Part shown: piece after piece, positions 12,381-24,800 of the stretch
Layout: each line of letters starts with the position of its first letter
Numbering within the stretch: position 1 is the first letter of the stretch
Program-made: the position numbers and the translations under genes
Notes under the pieces: model-generated
What the model was told of the DNA's origin: nothing
The model's input: the letters and a program-made list of their open reading frames with translations, nothing else
Database searches by the model: none
DNA from: Symsagittifera roscoffensis
Lineage: Eukaryota; Xenacoelomorpha; Acoela; Convolutidae
Assembly (NCBI RefSeq): GCF_963678635.1
Contig: NC_087063.1
Location: forward strand, 72,315,617 to 72,379,616
Direction: 5' to 3'
DNA length: 64,000 nt

Positions 12381-14520
12381 TCTTTGTGTGGGTTTTCTTG
12401 TACCTTTTTACCCTTCTGTGCCTAACGCGAAGATTAGTCGGAATAGTAATCGTATCTGCACTTCGAAGTAGTATACGTTATGGCCAACTCTCGGTCCTTA
12501 AGCTTTTTTTCTTCATTTTCGGCAATGACTCTATCGATGGCTCATCGGTCTCTCAATATACCATGGTCCACAATTACGGTGGTCCACAACACAGGAACGC
12601 CAATGTTGGTCCAGTTATCTTGTAATAAAATTTCTGTTAGAAGTGCCATGTTATACCGCTACGTCTAGCTTTCATGAAATAACAATTGAATAATGGAGTT
12701 CTAGATTCATAAGTTGAAAACATTCTTAAATGATAATATTACTTTGATAAAATTTGTACCAGTCTCAATGGTATCAAAGTTTGAAAAAAGCTATCCCATC
12801 AACGTAAAAGTACAAAACTATCAAAAAAATCTCAATATTTCGGACGCTTTAAGCTGCGTGACCTTGCAGTCATCGCCAAACATTACATAAATTTAAAAAA
12901 TTCAAGGTTACTGCAACCCCCAAACACAGTTATTGCCACCGCTATACAACACTACCCAACTAAGATCTTAACGCGGCTAAAATTGGACTTTCAATTTTTG
13001 TAGAAGGTGACACATTTTGGTCAAAAACGGCAATAATTGCAATTTTCAATGTTTTTTGAATGTTTTAAGTCGTGTTAAATTTATGCGCTGTTTAAGTTTT
13101 GGGTTTTGCTCATGATTTTAGTTTCAAACACAACAGAAAAACTTGAGAGTCATTGAACGAAGTTAAGACACTGAGTTAGATCGAGTAGTTTGTTTCGCTC
13201 TTTTTTACGAAAAGATCGACTGAGTTGTTCATGCTATTTTTTGAGTGTGGTTTTTGAATTTTATAAGTTTGCTAAAAATAAGGCAAAGTTTGATTTCTGA
13301 TATTGAAAGTTTGTTTGCAGGACAGAGTAACTACTTAAAACTGGACATGACTTTGTAGATTTCCCAACAGATGAAAAATTTGGTGACCGGCCTATTAGCA
13401 TGTGTGTCAATTAGCATGCCTGTGTAGCTGAATGCATTTGACTCGCTCATTGAATGAAGAGTTGCTTACTGAAAACTGTATTCTCAAATAGGGTGCAATT
13501 TGGCGAAAACTTAATGAAGTCGAATATGAAAATAAAGTCACCGACCTAGTCAAGTGATTTTTCATATTGAAAGAGAATTTATGCTAAAATGATTTTAGAC
13601 TGAATGAGCAGCAATATAAAGCAATGAGTACATGTTATATTTAATGTGCTAATTGGTGCAGCCCAAGAAAACTTACCTAATTATCCAGTTTTCCCGTAAT
13701 GTTTTGGTTTTTAAAGCATGAGTCACTCGCAGATTATAGAAAAATCAAAAATCTGGAAAATTATGGACACTTAATTACAAAACGTTCCAATTTATTCAAA
13801 AAAATCAACTTTCACTCATTTTTCGGTTTACTTGAGTTCCTGGACACTTTTTTGACGGTCTGTAGGCTTTTATTCTGATTCGTTTTTTTTTTCATCTAAA
13901 CGCCTTTTGACATTGTGCTTATTTAGTGGCAAGGATGACCTTGAAACACTTGTTTGGTGGGGTGGTTTTTTTTACAGAAGCACTCAAATTTGTTTTTTTT
14001 CTTCTGAATTTTACATTAATTTTTTTCAAGTTAAATTGGATATTTTTTGCTTTAAGTAAGCCAAATTACCTTTTACTCCAATAAAGAACGCGCAAATGGA
14101 GCATCAAATGATAAATGACCACTGACTTAATTGACTTAGTTTTTAGATTTTTAAGCGAAATACAAAACATCGCCTATTGGCCTTCTATTCTCTTATTCAA
14201 TAACATTAAAAAAAAAGTGTGTCGTAACAAAAGCTTTAAATTGAAAGTTTTAACGTATTTGGCGTTTTTTCTTTTAAATCATACAGAGCGTACGTGATTA
14301 TCCGGGTACGTAAGGGACCCGGAAAGTCTAAGCTTCACGGCTAACGAAAAGCTTCGCAGTGATTTCTTCATGATTTTTTTTGAAATTGCCATCAGTTTGT
14401 GACTAAGACTGTTAATTCATATCTTACCTTCGACATTTTAAAAGAAGGTCTTCAATTTATCGGGTAGAGATTGACACATTTGAATACAAAATTACAGCGA
14501 ACTTTTTTACATAGAGACAG
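12381..14520. other. Non-coding, upstream of the VWA exon
   Basis: No convincing exon found. The N-terminal part of the VWA domain, with the metal-binding DxSxS motif, is missing from the exon at 14521 and should lie upstream. I could not identify it in this interval. It may be a short exon here, or lie beyond the satellite. Confidence 0.4.
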
Positions 14521-16473
14521 ATTACCGGATCGACAATGATGTTTATGACCTTTAATAAAACTGCTGATATTTTGGTCAATCAGTCAAGGTCACGTCTCAA
14601 TGACAACAGTGTTCGCAAACTGGTGCTTATGATAACTGACGGTCATTCAACTGAGATGTACTCACATTTCATCTATTCGCTTAACAACCTGAAGGCTTTG
14701 GGTCCAGATATATTCGCCGTTGGATGTACAAATGATTCAAATGCTACAGAACTTCAAATGATGGCGACTCAACCAAATTATTGGAGACAATACAATCAAT
14801 TTTCCGATTTTTCACAGGGAGTAAGCGAAATAACATTGGCTACATGTCAGCAAGCGAATAATAGCCAAGCTCTGCCAAAGTGTCCGGTTACTTCAACTGC
14901 TGCTCCTACTATTACAACTGTGATTTCAAATAAAACCATGGTCACGACCACAAATCCACCTCCTGCAGTCGGATCAACAGCGCCCCTCGTTCCGACTACA
15001 AATCCACCAGTAGTCGGATCAACAGCACCCTTCGTTCCGACTATAAATCCACAGCCTACTATTCAACCGCCAGCCGCACCTCCTCCCGCCACTCAACCGC
15101 CAGCCACGCCTCCAACCGCTACTCAACCGCCAGCCACGCCTCCACCCGCTACTCAACCGCCAGCCATGCCTCCACCCGCTACTCAACCGCCAGCCACTCA
15201 ACCGCCATCCACGCCTCCACCCGCTACTCAACCGCCAGCCACGCCTCCACCCGCTACTCAACCGCCAGCCACGCCTCCTCCCGCCACTCAACCGCCAGCC
15301 ACGCCTCCACCCGCTACTCAACCGCCAGCCACTCAACCGCCATCCACGCCTCCACCCGCTACTCAACCGCCAGCCACGCCTCCTCCCGCCACTCAACCGC
15401 CAGCCACGCCTCCACCCGCTACTCAACCGCCAGCCACGCCTCCACCCGCTACTCAACCGCCAGCCACGCCTCCACCCGCTACTCAACCGCCAGCCACGCC
15501 TCCACCAGCTACTCAACCGCCAGCCACGCCTCCACCCGCTACTCAACCGCCAGCCACGCCTCCACCCGCTACTCAACCGCCAGCCACGCCTCCCGCTACT
15601 CAACCGCCAGCCACGCCTCCACCCGCTACTCAACCGCCAGCCACGCCTCCACCCGCTACTCAACCGCCAGCCACGCCTCTACCCGCTACTCAACCGCTAG
15701 CCACGCCTCCACCCGCTACTCAACCGCCAGCCACGCCTCCACCCGCTACTCAACCGCCAGCCACGCCTCCACCCGCTACTCAACCGCCAGCCACGCCTCC
15801 ACCCGCTACTCAACCGCCAGCCACGCCTCCACCCGCTACTCAACCGCCAGCCACGCCTCTACCCGCTACTCAACCGCCATCCACGCCTCCACCCGCTACT
15901 CAACCGCCAGCCACGCCTCCTCCCGCCACTCAACCGCCAGCCACGCCTCCACCCGCTACTCAACCGCCAGCCACGCCTCCACCCGCTACTCAACCGCCAT
16001 CCACGCCTCCACCCGCTACTCAACCGCCAGCCACGCCTCCACCCTCTACTCAACCGCCAGCCACGCCTCCACCCGCTACTCAACCGCCAGCCACGCCTCC
16101 CGCTACTCAACCGCCAGCCATACCTCCACCCGCTACTCCATCTGGTGCCTCTCCGACAGGAGCAACTGGACAAGGAAGCAGCACTACTCTCGGAGGTGGT
16201 TTCGGAGGCACTCCTCCAATGCAGACTAGTCCTCCCTTCAGTGCCAATCCAATCGGCCCAACCACTACTTCTCTTATCGGTCCAGGTGCCTCGGGTGGCA
16301 ATGTTGATTACGATTATGCAGACACGCCTGATACTCCTCAACAGTTCCAGCAGCAGGTCATGTTTGCGTCCGCTAAACATTTGCAATTATATCAGCCACT
16401 ATTACTAACGGGATTACTTGGGTTTATCTCTTTGTGTTTCCTGGCATACCGCTACAGAGTATCAGCCGTATGA
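14521..16473 (+). CDS. VWA-domain, mucin-like membrane protein (3' terminal exon)
   Basis: The open frame runs from a probable splice acceptor (ATAGAGACAG before 14521) to TGA at 16471. Counting from the ATG at 14536, residues 1-115 form the C-terminal two thirds of a von Willebrand A domain: the hydrophobic strand VLMITDG, the later strand DIFAVGC, and a terminal helix. A Thr/Pro linker follows, containing two copies of an NPP-VGSTAP-VPT motif. Then come about 34 copies of a PPATPPPATQ decapeptide (roughly residues 180-530), a Gly/Ser/Thr region and a C-terminal membrane segment (LLLTGLLGFISLCFLAY) with a short basic tail. I infer a cell-surface adhesion protein with an O-glycosylated stalk and an extracellular VWA head. 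The ATG at 14536 is probably internal, because the first VWA strand and its DxSxS motif are absent. A possible AATAAA lies near 16944. Confidence 0.75.
   Translation: MTGSTMMFMTFNKTADILVNQSRSRLNDNSVRKLVLMITDGHSTEMYSHFIYSLNNLKALGPDIFAVGCTNDSNATELQMMATQPNYWRQYNQFSDFSQGVSEITLATCQQANNSQALPKCPVTSTAAPTITTVISNKTMVTTTNPPPAVGSTAPLVPTTNPPVVGSTAPFVPTINPQPTIQPPAAPPPATQPPATPPTATQPPATPPPATQPPAMPPPATQPPATQPPSTPPPATQPPATPPPATQPPATPPPATQPPATPPPATQPPATQPPSTPPPATQPPATPPPATQPPATPPPATQPPATPPPATQPPATPPPATQPPATPPPATQPPATPPPATQPPATPPPATQPPATPPATQPPATPPPATQPPATPPPATQPPATPLPATQPLATPPPATQPPATPPPATQPPATPPPATQPPATPPPATQPPATPPPATQPPATPLPATQPPSTPPPATQPPATPPPATQPPATPPPATQPPATPPPATQPPSTPPPATQPPATPPPSTQPPATPPPATQPPATPPATQPPAIPPPATPSGASPTGATGQGSSTTLGGGFGGTPPMQTSPPFSANPIGPTTTSLIGPGASGGNVDYDYADTPDTPQQFQQQVMFASAKHLQLYQPLLLTGLLGFISLCFLAYRYRVSAV
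15066..16135 (+). repeat. 30-bp coding minisatellite (Pro/Thr stalk)
   Basis: A 30-bp unit, CCGCCAGCCACGCCTCCACC followed by CGCTACTCAA, repeats in frame. There are a few shortened copies and recurrent silent or missense variants (CCTCCCGCCACT, CCATCCACG, CCTCTACCC). Copies are nearly identical at the DNA level, so homogenisation by slippage or unequal exchange is recent. The antisense open frames rich in WRRGWRLSSG are shadows of this repeat. Confidence 0.95.
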
Positions 16474-17919
16474 AAAATTATAAACTTCAAAAATGGGAGA
16501 GTTTCTATATCAGATATCACAACAGTTTTCAGTCATTAACCGTTCTTGGGAAGCAATTTTAACGAGCATCTTTCAGGCAAGTGTATTCTTGCGTTGGGTT
16601 GACTCCCCATGCTAATTGTTTTTACGACTGAAATAAGAAAATTGTTCGTAAACATGATTCTAAATTTCTTCATACCATTAAACTAAAAAATCAAAAACAT
16701 TGTTGATCGCTTGATTTGCGGATAAATTTTGTCTTTTTAGCAATGAAAACTTAAATCTTAATTTTGAGCCACTTTACATAGCATCAAAAAAAGTTAATCT
16801 TTCGAAAGACCGAATGATCAAATTAGTAGATAAATAGTTTGTTTTGTTTTAGGATTTCTAGGTGTCAATATAAAAATATGGTCGGCACGGCATAGAAATG
16901 TAACCCTACAATCTCAAATAGTGCCTTTTATTTCAAAAAACAAAATAAAAATTTAATAATTTTCTTCGAGTCAGGGCTTTTGTGGTGCTATAGAAATGTT
17001 CCTTTAAGTATGCAAGCCATTAAAGTGGTTTCTTTTCAAAGAAAGAGCTGCGAAATACGCACAAGATCAGCTGACGAGATTTTTTTGTCCATTTATTTAA
17101 TTGATGCAAAATCGTTGACTTACCTCGCTTTTCGTTTTGATAAGTTGGTAAATTAACTCTTAAATGTCAAAATTTTTTATTGCGACAGAATCCCTTGGAA
17201 CAGTTTCAGATGTGGCAATTGAAAACTACAGATATCGAGAGGGACCGTTTTTCATACGGCATTTTATATGAAAATTAAGCTTCCAAAATTTCTAATCAAA
17301 ATCTTTCCATTGCTTCAGGTGTTTTCGGTTCTAGCATGGGCGATGCTGGAAGATGAGCGTTCCAGCAACATGTGATGGTTGCGTCGTTTAAAGAGCTAGC
17401 TTCACATCTACCAAGTGTTCTACTCTTTTTTAACTACACTCACACCAATGAGTTGATCAGTTTTTCAAAACACGAGGATTCGCGTCTCATGCTCTTCAAC
17501 TATACTTGCAACTGTAAACGCTAATAATTCAGACAAACATTGAACAATGATTTACAGCCATGATTTTGTTCATTATTATCAATAGTTGGAAAAAATCAAT
17601 TGGACGATTAAAAGATAATTTTAAATTTCAAACTTTGTCAGATATCAATTAACTGCTATTAATTGATTATTGTTCTTGGGTTTCAGCAACGTCAGTTTCT
17701 GGCCACAAAAACAACGTCAACCGTCTCTTTGATTAAAATAGCTGCGTATCGAGATCCATTGACAAAAAACAATGTCATAAGTCAGAGAAAGACCATTCCC
17801 TTTAAGAAAACGCGGTAAAATTATGATAAATAAATTCGATTTTTGCTACTTTTCAGCATGCAAAGCTACTCGTATCAGGTCGACACCCTGAAAATTTAGA
17901 TGCAGTTCCATATTATTTA

Positions 17920-17962
17920 TACACAGAGGCGAAGTTGCACTTCGCATACACAAGCAAAAATA
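17920..17962. repeat. Short dispersed hairpin repeat, copy 1
   Basis: ACACAGAGGCGAAGTTGCAC followed by TTCGCATACAC. The inner GCGAAG and CTTCGC arms can pair. A second copy lies at about 22723-22755 inside the glycosyltransferase intron. Probably a small mobile or satellite-derived unit. Confidence 0.4.
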
Positions 17963-18180
17963 TGACCGATAACGCCACAGGAAAAAAACTGAATGAGTAA
18001 AATTTTGAGTCTACAACAAGTGACGCACGCCAATTATGACGCATTGGCAGTCAAATTGAAAAAAAAATTGCCAAATAGCATGCCTCAGTTTACAGAGCAG
18101 TCTATGGAGCAATAATAGCATGAAAAAATTAAATGTAATAAAAACAAACTGAAGTTTTTTTTAATTTGAAATTTATTGTG

Positions 18181-18360
18181 AAAATGATCCCCCCACACGC
18201 CATATTAGGTACAAAGTGATATATTCCGCTCCTAGTACCAATGCAAATATGGAAAATAAGCTTCCTTCAACCAATTTAGAACTATTTCTATGACGGATTA
18301 AATCTCGGCTTACGCGTTAATAGCTCGATACGTATCGCGCGTAATTGTCCCAAATTGGCT
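18181..18360. repeat. Diverged direct repeat, copy 1
   Basis: Shares an ordered set of motifs with 19385-19560: CCCCACACGC, a block resembling GAACTA(T)TTCT-GA-CGGAT, and a block ending in ATCGCGCGTAA/TTAAT. Similarity is patchy, so this is an old duplication or two members of a decayed repeat family. Confidence 0.4.
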
Positions 18361-19384
18361 TAAATGGCAATTTTTAAACCACCATAATTTTAAGAAAAAA
18401 GATCACAGGTGAATAATCTTTCCAACTTTAAGCTCAGGACAACAACATTTTTTGAATGATATTTAAAAAATCCCGTCAAAAATGGCTAGTTAAAAAGTTG
18501 AAATTTATCTAAAGAAAAAAAACACCCCGAGCAGAAATATTCCGGCTCTTTCGTTACGAAAATTGGAACAATAATAGTCTGTGTTAAAATCCTTAGCATT
18601 GGCTGTACTTAATAGCTGGTTATTGATCAAAATGAAAATTATCAAAATGAACAGATTTTATCACAACAATATTTGCGTCGCAACAATATTTGTGACTTAG
18701 GTTGGAAAAAAAAGATAATTCAAACTATAACACAAACATTGCTTGTGTAAATAACTAGCATGCCTTAGTTCAATTAGGACAACGTCCAAACTTATTCTGT
18801 CTGGAAAGCTGTATTTTGAAATTATATTTCGAGGAATTATTTATATGCACGAAATGAATTAGCATTTTTTGGATATTATAACTCCGACTAAATTTAATTT
18901 GTATTTGTATAGCAATCTATGTTGCGATATCATGTAAAAATCATTTATAATATTTTAGTTCCGACCATACAGTTGTGTGTTAACTTTTTTCTTTCTTCTT
19001 TCTACGCAGTACGCAGTATCGCTTACCACAGACAATCATCGGAATGGATTGATCGAGATACCATATTAAAGCCCTTTCAATCGTGATTTGAAACACTCAA
19101 AACATTGTCGAGAAAAACCGGTTGAATATTTTGCTTTTTAGTCTTGTTTTGTCGGGATTCGCGTAATATTTTACGAGGATTTGCGAAATTGAGACAGGTA
19201 TCGGCTATCCTTGTTTCAATTGCAACAATTTTTACTATAAAAAATCATTTAACCTTCAAGTTTCGAAAGCTCTTGATTTTGTATTCTTTATTTGGCTGCT
19301 TGTCACATAACGACATCCTGAAATTTCCGACTGCCTTTTAAGTATATTGTAAAATTTTAGAATTGGATAACAATTTTTTAAAGA

Positions 19385-19560
19385 AAATCATCTCCCCACA
19401 CGCTATTTAAAAAAAAATTGATTTAGTTAACGCATACTAGCGTATTATTTAAAATAACAAGCATGCCTCAGTTCATTAAGGAACAACTTCTGAACCGGAT
19501 AAATTCGCCTCTTGCACGTCAATGCCCTGATGTACATCGCGCGTTAATGATAATGGTCTA
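19385..19560. repeat. Diverged direct repeat, copy 2
   Basis: Partner of the repeat at 18181-18360, in the same orientation, with the same order of motifs (CCCCACACGCTATT, AACTTCTGAACCGGATAAAT, TACATCGCGCGTTAAT). Confidence 0.4.
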
Positions 19561-20184
19561 GGGTGTTTTTGAAACTTGTTTTAAAATTTTTTTCTCATTT
19601 CACAAAAATTTGGGTTCTTGATTGATTTAGTGAATTTTAAGACTCGTTTTTCTCAAATTCGGTTGTAAATGGCCAAAAACGCCAAGACGAAACTTTCTTG
19701 GAATTTTGCGGAATCTATTTTTTCAGCGGAATCTCGAACAAAAAACTCTAAAAACGGTTCAATTCATTTGGTTTAAAACTAACGAGGTAAACAGTGTTAA
19801 GTAATTTTTGTCCTCGTCACTTTTCGGCCACATAAAACCTAATTTAACGAGTTAAAAACAATCTGTTTTAGTTCATTTTATCCAGTTGTTTTAATTCAGC
19901 ACTATAATAGCTTGTTCAGCACAAAATGCAGTGAAAATTCACTACATCGCAAAAATTTGCTGAATAAATTATATCATCAAATTTTGATGAATTTTTGCTG
20001 ACTACTGCAGAAAGAATCACTTCAAATACCCAAATATTTGTTGGACGAGAGAGAATTTATAAGAAACACGTTTTGAAAACACCTAATCATCTGAAAGCAA
20101 TACAGGGTGTTTTCAGAACGTGCTTTTTTATAAATCCTCTTGAAAAGAATTTTACTGCAGCAGGCAGCAAAACTCGTTCAATTT

Positions 20185-20262
20185 TCACATCTTGCAAATT
20201 GCTCACAATTGCCCCTGGCAGTCTCAATTTCACAAAAAGCGGTCGCCTGTTTTATTATTTTA
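20185..20262 (-). pseudogene. Scrap of glycosyltransferase exon
   Basis: On the plus strand GCCCCTGGCAGTCTCAATTT plus the following CACAAAA matches 21439-21465 of the GT31 exon at roughly 27 of 29 positions. That segment encodes the residues just after the DDD motif. Similarity continues more weakly into the DDD codons, where reading frame and acidic residues are lost. I infer a decayed partial duplication of the exon, about 400 bp beyond the end of the working gene and in the same orientation. Confidence 0.5.
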
Positions 20263-20546
20263 TCTTGCGGTCAAGGTGTTCTTCCAAATGCTTGCAACAC
20301 AGCACTATTACTACTTTCGTATTGCCTATGTTTTCATGAGCAAATCATTCAGAAAAGAGGACCCAATGAAAAAAAACTGCACCGGTCTGTCACAGAGCAG
20401 TATTCGATAATTTAAAAAAAAAACAACCTTGAAGATCAGTTACTTTTGGAAATTTTTAAGGGTGTGGGAAATTTTTGACATGGACAGTATGCCAGGTAAT
20501 ACGTCCACAGCACAGCATCTTCAGATTGAAAAAGGGGTTTCAAAGT

Positions 20547-20552
20547 TTTATT
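20547..20552 (-). promoter_or_regulatory. Candidate polyadenylation signal of the GT31 gene
   Basis: AATAAA on the minus strand about 110 nt past the glycosyltransferase stop codon. Position fits a short 3' UTR. No other evidence is available. Confidence 0.4.
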
Positions 20553-20663
20553 AAACTCAGTCAGTTTCTAATATGGAATGTGTTATTTACTAAAAAACTG
20601 TCACCATTTGAATAATAATATAATTTTTACAATCAATTTTTTCTCGTTTATGTACAAAAAATA

Positions 20664-21626
20664 TCAAAAATAGTTAAGACAAAAATTTAAATTATACATA
20701 GCAGCATTGTTAACATGGTGGTAGACGACAATACGCTTAACGTTACGAAACCAAATGACGCAATTCTTATGTAACTTGAGACGAGCGATAGAACTTGCTA
20801 TTGGATGTTGTTGAACATTGGAAAGCGGAGGGTTATCTTTAATAGTATTAGCACTGTGGTTAGATTGGTCACTATCGATATGTGAAGAGAAAAAAGCTGA
20901 AGATATTGCAAAATTGGCAAAGCTAAAAGTTTGATAGAAATAAGGCTTATTGGCAAAACTGCTATTTAAGCTAGCAGCATATGTTGACACCTTTTCAGAA
21001 AGAGCTCCGATATTCAACTGTCCGAAGTAGAACATAGTTTTACAAGGAATTTTTTCCAATACAATATCATATACATTGAAGTAACCCAGCAATTTGTGTT
21101 TCGGGTAGATATTGGACAAAAAGTTAACATAACTAACATCCACTTTAGCTGCATACATGTAAAGGTAAAAACCTAGGGCTACATCTTCGAATCTAGAAAT
21201 TGCTCCGAAATCTCGGTTTGTTCGATTCAGTTTGTGGAACTGTTTGGAAATAGTTGCCATTTCATGCACTAGGTCAGCGGATAAATAATACATTGGGCCC
21301 TCGCAATGAGGGGGAAAAAACCTGAACCTGTAATCTGTCGTAGACAGATAATGTTTGCTTTTTGAGTTTCTGCAAGGAGAGTCAAATGACCCACATTTAC
21401 CCCCGTATGCTTTATGCGCAACAGTCTGCGACAAAATAGCCCCTAGCAGTCTCAAGTTCACAAAAGTGTCGTCGTCTGCTTTGACCATAAAGTGCACTTT
21501 CGAATTCGGCATGTGACTGTAGTTGACTGAGAAGTTCTGCATGAACTCAGCTGCGTATTGCAGGATGAAGTTCGTCTTTAGAGTCAAATTGTAGTATCCT
21601 TCTGAGAAATCTCCAAAAATGATATC
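20664..21626 (-). CDS. Beta-1,3-glycosyltransferase (GT31), exon 2
   Basis: Second and last coding exon (320 codons) of a type II Golgi glycosyltransferase of the beta-1,3-galactosyl/N-acetylglucosaminyltransferase family. It begins right after a TTTCAG acceptor with DIIFGDF, the expected continuation of exon 1 in phase 0. It carries the acidic metal/UDP-sugar motif VKADDDTFVN, a Cys pair, and the FEDVALG motif in which the family's catalytic acid lies. These enzymes transfer a UDP-activated sugar in beta-1,3 linkage to glycoprotein or glycolipid acceptors in the Golgi lumen; the exact donor and acceptor cannot be read from sequence. The C-terminal roughly 120 residues after the catalytic core are Asn/Ser-rich and longer than usual for the family. 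Confidence 0.9.
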   Translation of the reverse strand, partial: DIIFGDFSEGYYNLTLKTNFILQYAAEFMQNFSVNYSHMPNSKVHFMVKADDDTFVNLRLLGAILSQTVAHKAYGGKCGSFDSPCRNSKSKHYLSTTDYRFRFFPPHCEGPMYYLSADLVHEMATISKQFHKLNRTNRDFGAISRFEDVALGFYLYMYAAKVDVSYVNFLSNIYPKHKLLGYFNVYDIVLEKIPCKTMFYFGQLNIGALSEKVSTYAASLNSSFANKPYFYQTFSFANFAISSAFFSSHIDSDQSNHSANTIKDNPPLSNVQQHPIASSIARLKLHKNCVIWFRNVKRIVVYHHVNNAAMYNLNFCLNYF

Positions 21627-22720
21627 CTGAAACAAAACTCAATTCGTAAGAACAATTTTTTACTTTTTCAAATTATTAGGTGCTTTTTCCCCCTACAACG
21701 GAAAAAATTCGTCGCAAAAACAATAATAGCATATGATTGAAAATGGACTCTTTTTAGTGCTGGATACATTTCTCTGGGTTCCATGGGAGAATGGTATAGT
21801 TAAAGAGATCCAGGTGGTAAACGCCCGATAGAGTTGCAGACAGTTCAAAAACGGACAGTTAATTCGGAAGTACTAGTAATATTTCAGCCACGTAGCAACT
21901 CGGAAGTACTACTATACCCTATACCTAAGACTTAAAATAACTCATTCGCAAGCCTGCTCTTCGCATACAGAAAACAACTCAAAAAGTAACTATTTAAACC
22001 AGAAGCGACGCAGAGCTTTGCGCCACAAGCCATACGAAATCAAAATAGCTATACAAGGTAGTCGACAGAAAATGAGACGGAAGCCACTAAAAATTGAAAA
22101 TATCGAGAACAAAACGTCCAATAACATTTATATACCTTGGTCTCACATGCAGTTACTTGAGGAAAACATGTTAAAAAGCACAGGTGCCAGCGTTAACTTA
22201 CCATTCAGAGAAAATTTATCATGGATAACTAAGACGGCACTACCAGGGTTCACGCTCGTTGAGTCAAAAACAAAAACTCAAGCGTTAAACTTTTGAAAAT
22301 TGAAAGGTTGAATTCCACCTTCTGAAGCACACACGCATAAAAAATCTTTTCTTTTTCATTTGTCAAACGACGCAATATGAGGTAATTCAGACAATATGAC
22401 ACAACACGAAACTATTTGAGCCAAAAATGTTTTTAAGCGATACAAAAAAGAAGCTGGTAAATTTAAAAATTACAAAAGAAAAAAAGTTGACGTCCATTAA
22501 CATCAATAAATGCTTGCTCGCAAAAATAAGCAGGCAAACGAAAGTCCAATCGTAAAACTTTTGCCAGAAACAAATGTTCAATTTGCAACTAGTAAAGCTC
22601 AACTCAAAACGAGTATAATTGCTTTACCGTGATACGATAATAAAGGAAATTGCAGAAACCTGTGAATTACTAGGTTGCAATACCTTGCTAATCGCTAGGC
22701 AAGGGTAGAGAAAAGAATTA

Positions 22721-22757
22721 TTACACAGAGGCGAAGCTGCGCTTCGCAAACACTTGT
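22721..22757. repeat. Short dispersed hairpin repeat, copy 2
   Basis: ACACAGAGGCGAAGCTGCGC followed by TTCGCAAACAC, a near-copy of the motif at 17920-17962. The palindromic centre GCGAAGCTGCGCTTCGC is better preserved here. Confidence 0.4.
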
Positions 22758-24800
22758 GAGAACACGACAAAAAACAGCTCTATAAAGTGCAAAAAGAAAA
22801 AGTAGATATAAGCCACGAATCAGTTAAAATTCGGCTAGCTCTCGGACTCTATCTGAGACCTACGGCAACCTCGAGAACATATGTCTCACGCTGTAAGCCA
22901 CTCGGTCCCAGACGCTTAATTAAACAAACAGAAGCCTCAAATAAAGTACTAATACACCAACACACGCAAGCTATGTAAATAGATGCTTTCGCTTAGAAGA
23001 ACAGATATAAACGGGCGGAACCGAGCATCACCCTTCTTGCAATGCAACACAATAGGATTGCAGGCTAGCGGATAGAAAATAAGACAGAAGCCATTAAGTC
23101 AAAAACAATTATTCGAAAAAAAATGTCGATGAACAAAACCAACATCATTGATCAAGCAACCAGAATCAAGAGCCAAGCGATACCTCAGTCGACAAAACGT
23201 AAGTACACGCCAGTTGAGCTATAAAAAATGCCAAAGGAAGTTTAGAGCTATAAATTTTGATATTCGAAGTTTTTAGGCACATTCCTCTTGAAACTCAAAA
23301 GAAAAAACTATTTTGCCCTTAAAACGAAGCAATAAAAAGTGAATAAGCCAATACAGCACCGACCGATACCAATAAAAGAAAAAACAAACAAAAAACAAAA
23401 TTATACACATAGCCAATAGAAGATTGAAACAGTGTAAGGAACGCAAGTAAACATTAAAAAAAACACAGACTTTCTTGAAAAAATCTCAACTTTCGAATTG
23501 TAAAGAAAAAAATAGATGCCCTTTAAGCTCTTTGAATTTCTAGAAAAACTTATGCTGGCGCTTTTTTGATAATATGAACCAAACTTGAGAAACTGGATCA
23601 ATAGTTAAAGTTTTTATTCCGCTGGGAAATCTTTAAAAAAAATCCACTTTCGAAACTTGAAATCGTTCAATGATGTTTCGTGCCACTTCCACGTTCATAT
23701 TTGGAAAGTTCTATTTACGCCACTTTCAGCAAATTAATTTCCGAAACAATTTCAATGAATGAAACTCAAAAAGTGCATTAAACCTAAGTGCATCAATATT
23801 TTAAAAATTTTTCCTGAAAAAAAAACAAAAAAAAGCAAGACCTATATAAGAGTCTTGACTACGTTCTTTAGTCTGAAAAACTCAGATGGAAAATTAAAAA
23901 ACGAATTTCAATAATAACAGAAAAGCTCAAATCAGAAGATACATCTTTGCTTCGGAAAGTAAGCCAACAAAACAAAAGCAGACAAACGATAGTCCGACAT
24001 TTCAACTTTTACTTACAACAGATCAATTTCTATACAGATCGAAAACAAACAAGGAACGCACTTTACCACTACACCAAGAGAAATCATGAACCAAGGTCCA
24101 TTCTTCTCAATTTTCTTTATAAGTTGTTTAAGGGAAAAAGGTAGTTATCGATTACAAGTACACGAGTACAAACCGATTAGCATTCATCTGAGTTCAAAGC
24201 CAACCCCGTCTGCCAAATAGGCACACGCCTCAATTACTGAGGTTAGATTCATTCGAGACCCGTCGTTCAAACCTCATGTATGTGAAACAGCCTCAAAACA
24301 TTTTAAATATGGAAAGCTAACAATCACAAAAACAGAAACTTGCATTGAACATTAGCATTCATAACTAGTTCAGTTTTAAAGTGGTATTTGTTTTTCAAAC
24401 ATGATGCAGATATTCATCTAAAAAATCCAAAATAGAAAACTATTCCTTGCGGACTTCTCCAGGGATCAGATCTCGGGCCCCTAATGCTCATAATAGGCAT
24501 CAATTATTTACTAAAGATTACAAACTCAGTGAACAAATTCATACGCTGATGATACAGCAGTGAAGCAAAAAGAACAAAATAACATCAATGCAATGATTAA
24601 ATAAGAACAGATATACTGTATTATAACAGATATACTACATATAACACAGTAAAAAATACACTTAGGATGAAGAAATAGGTTTAAAATATTGGCAGGTTTA
24701 ATTCGCTTTACCTCGACTTTTCCTAACTTTACCTGGACTATTTCCGAATTTTGATTGCTTCATCTTTCTGAATTTTTGCAAAGAGATTGGGAATTTCAAC

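Larger units (their letters stand above)
16474..20180. other. Intergenic region, no supported gene
   Basis: AT-rich, with no domain recognisable in any frame. It contains several dispersed motifs around AGCATGCCTCAGTTCA (about 18077, 18759 and 19461) and the diverged direct repeat listed separately. The short ORF at 19144-19341 is not supported. Confidence 0.5.

Noticed and set aside
15019-16386. Minus-strand ORFs rich in Trp/Arg opposite the VWA gene
   Set aside because: Antisense shadow of the 30-bp Pro/Thr repeat, whereas the plus strand has a coherent domain order ending in a membrane segment.
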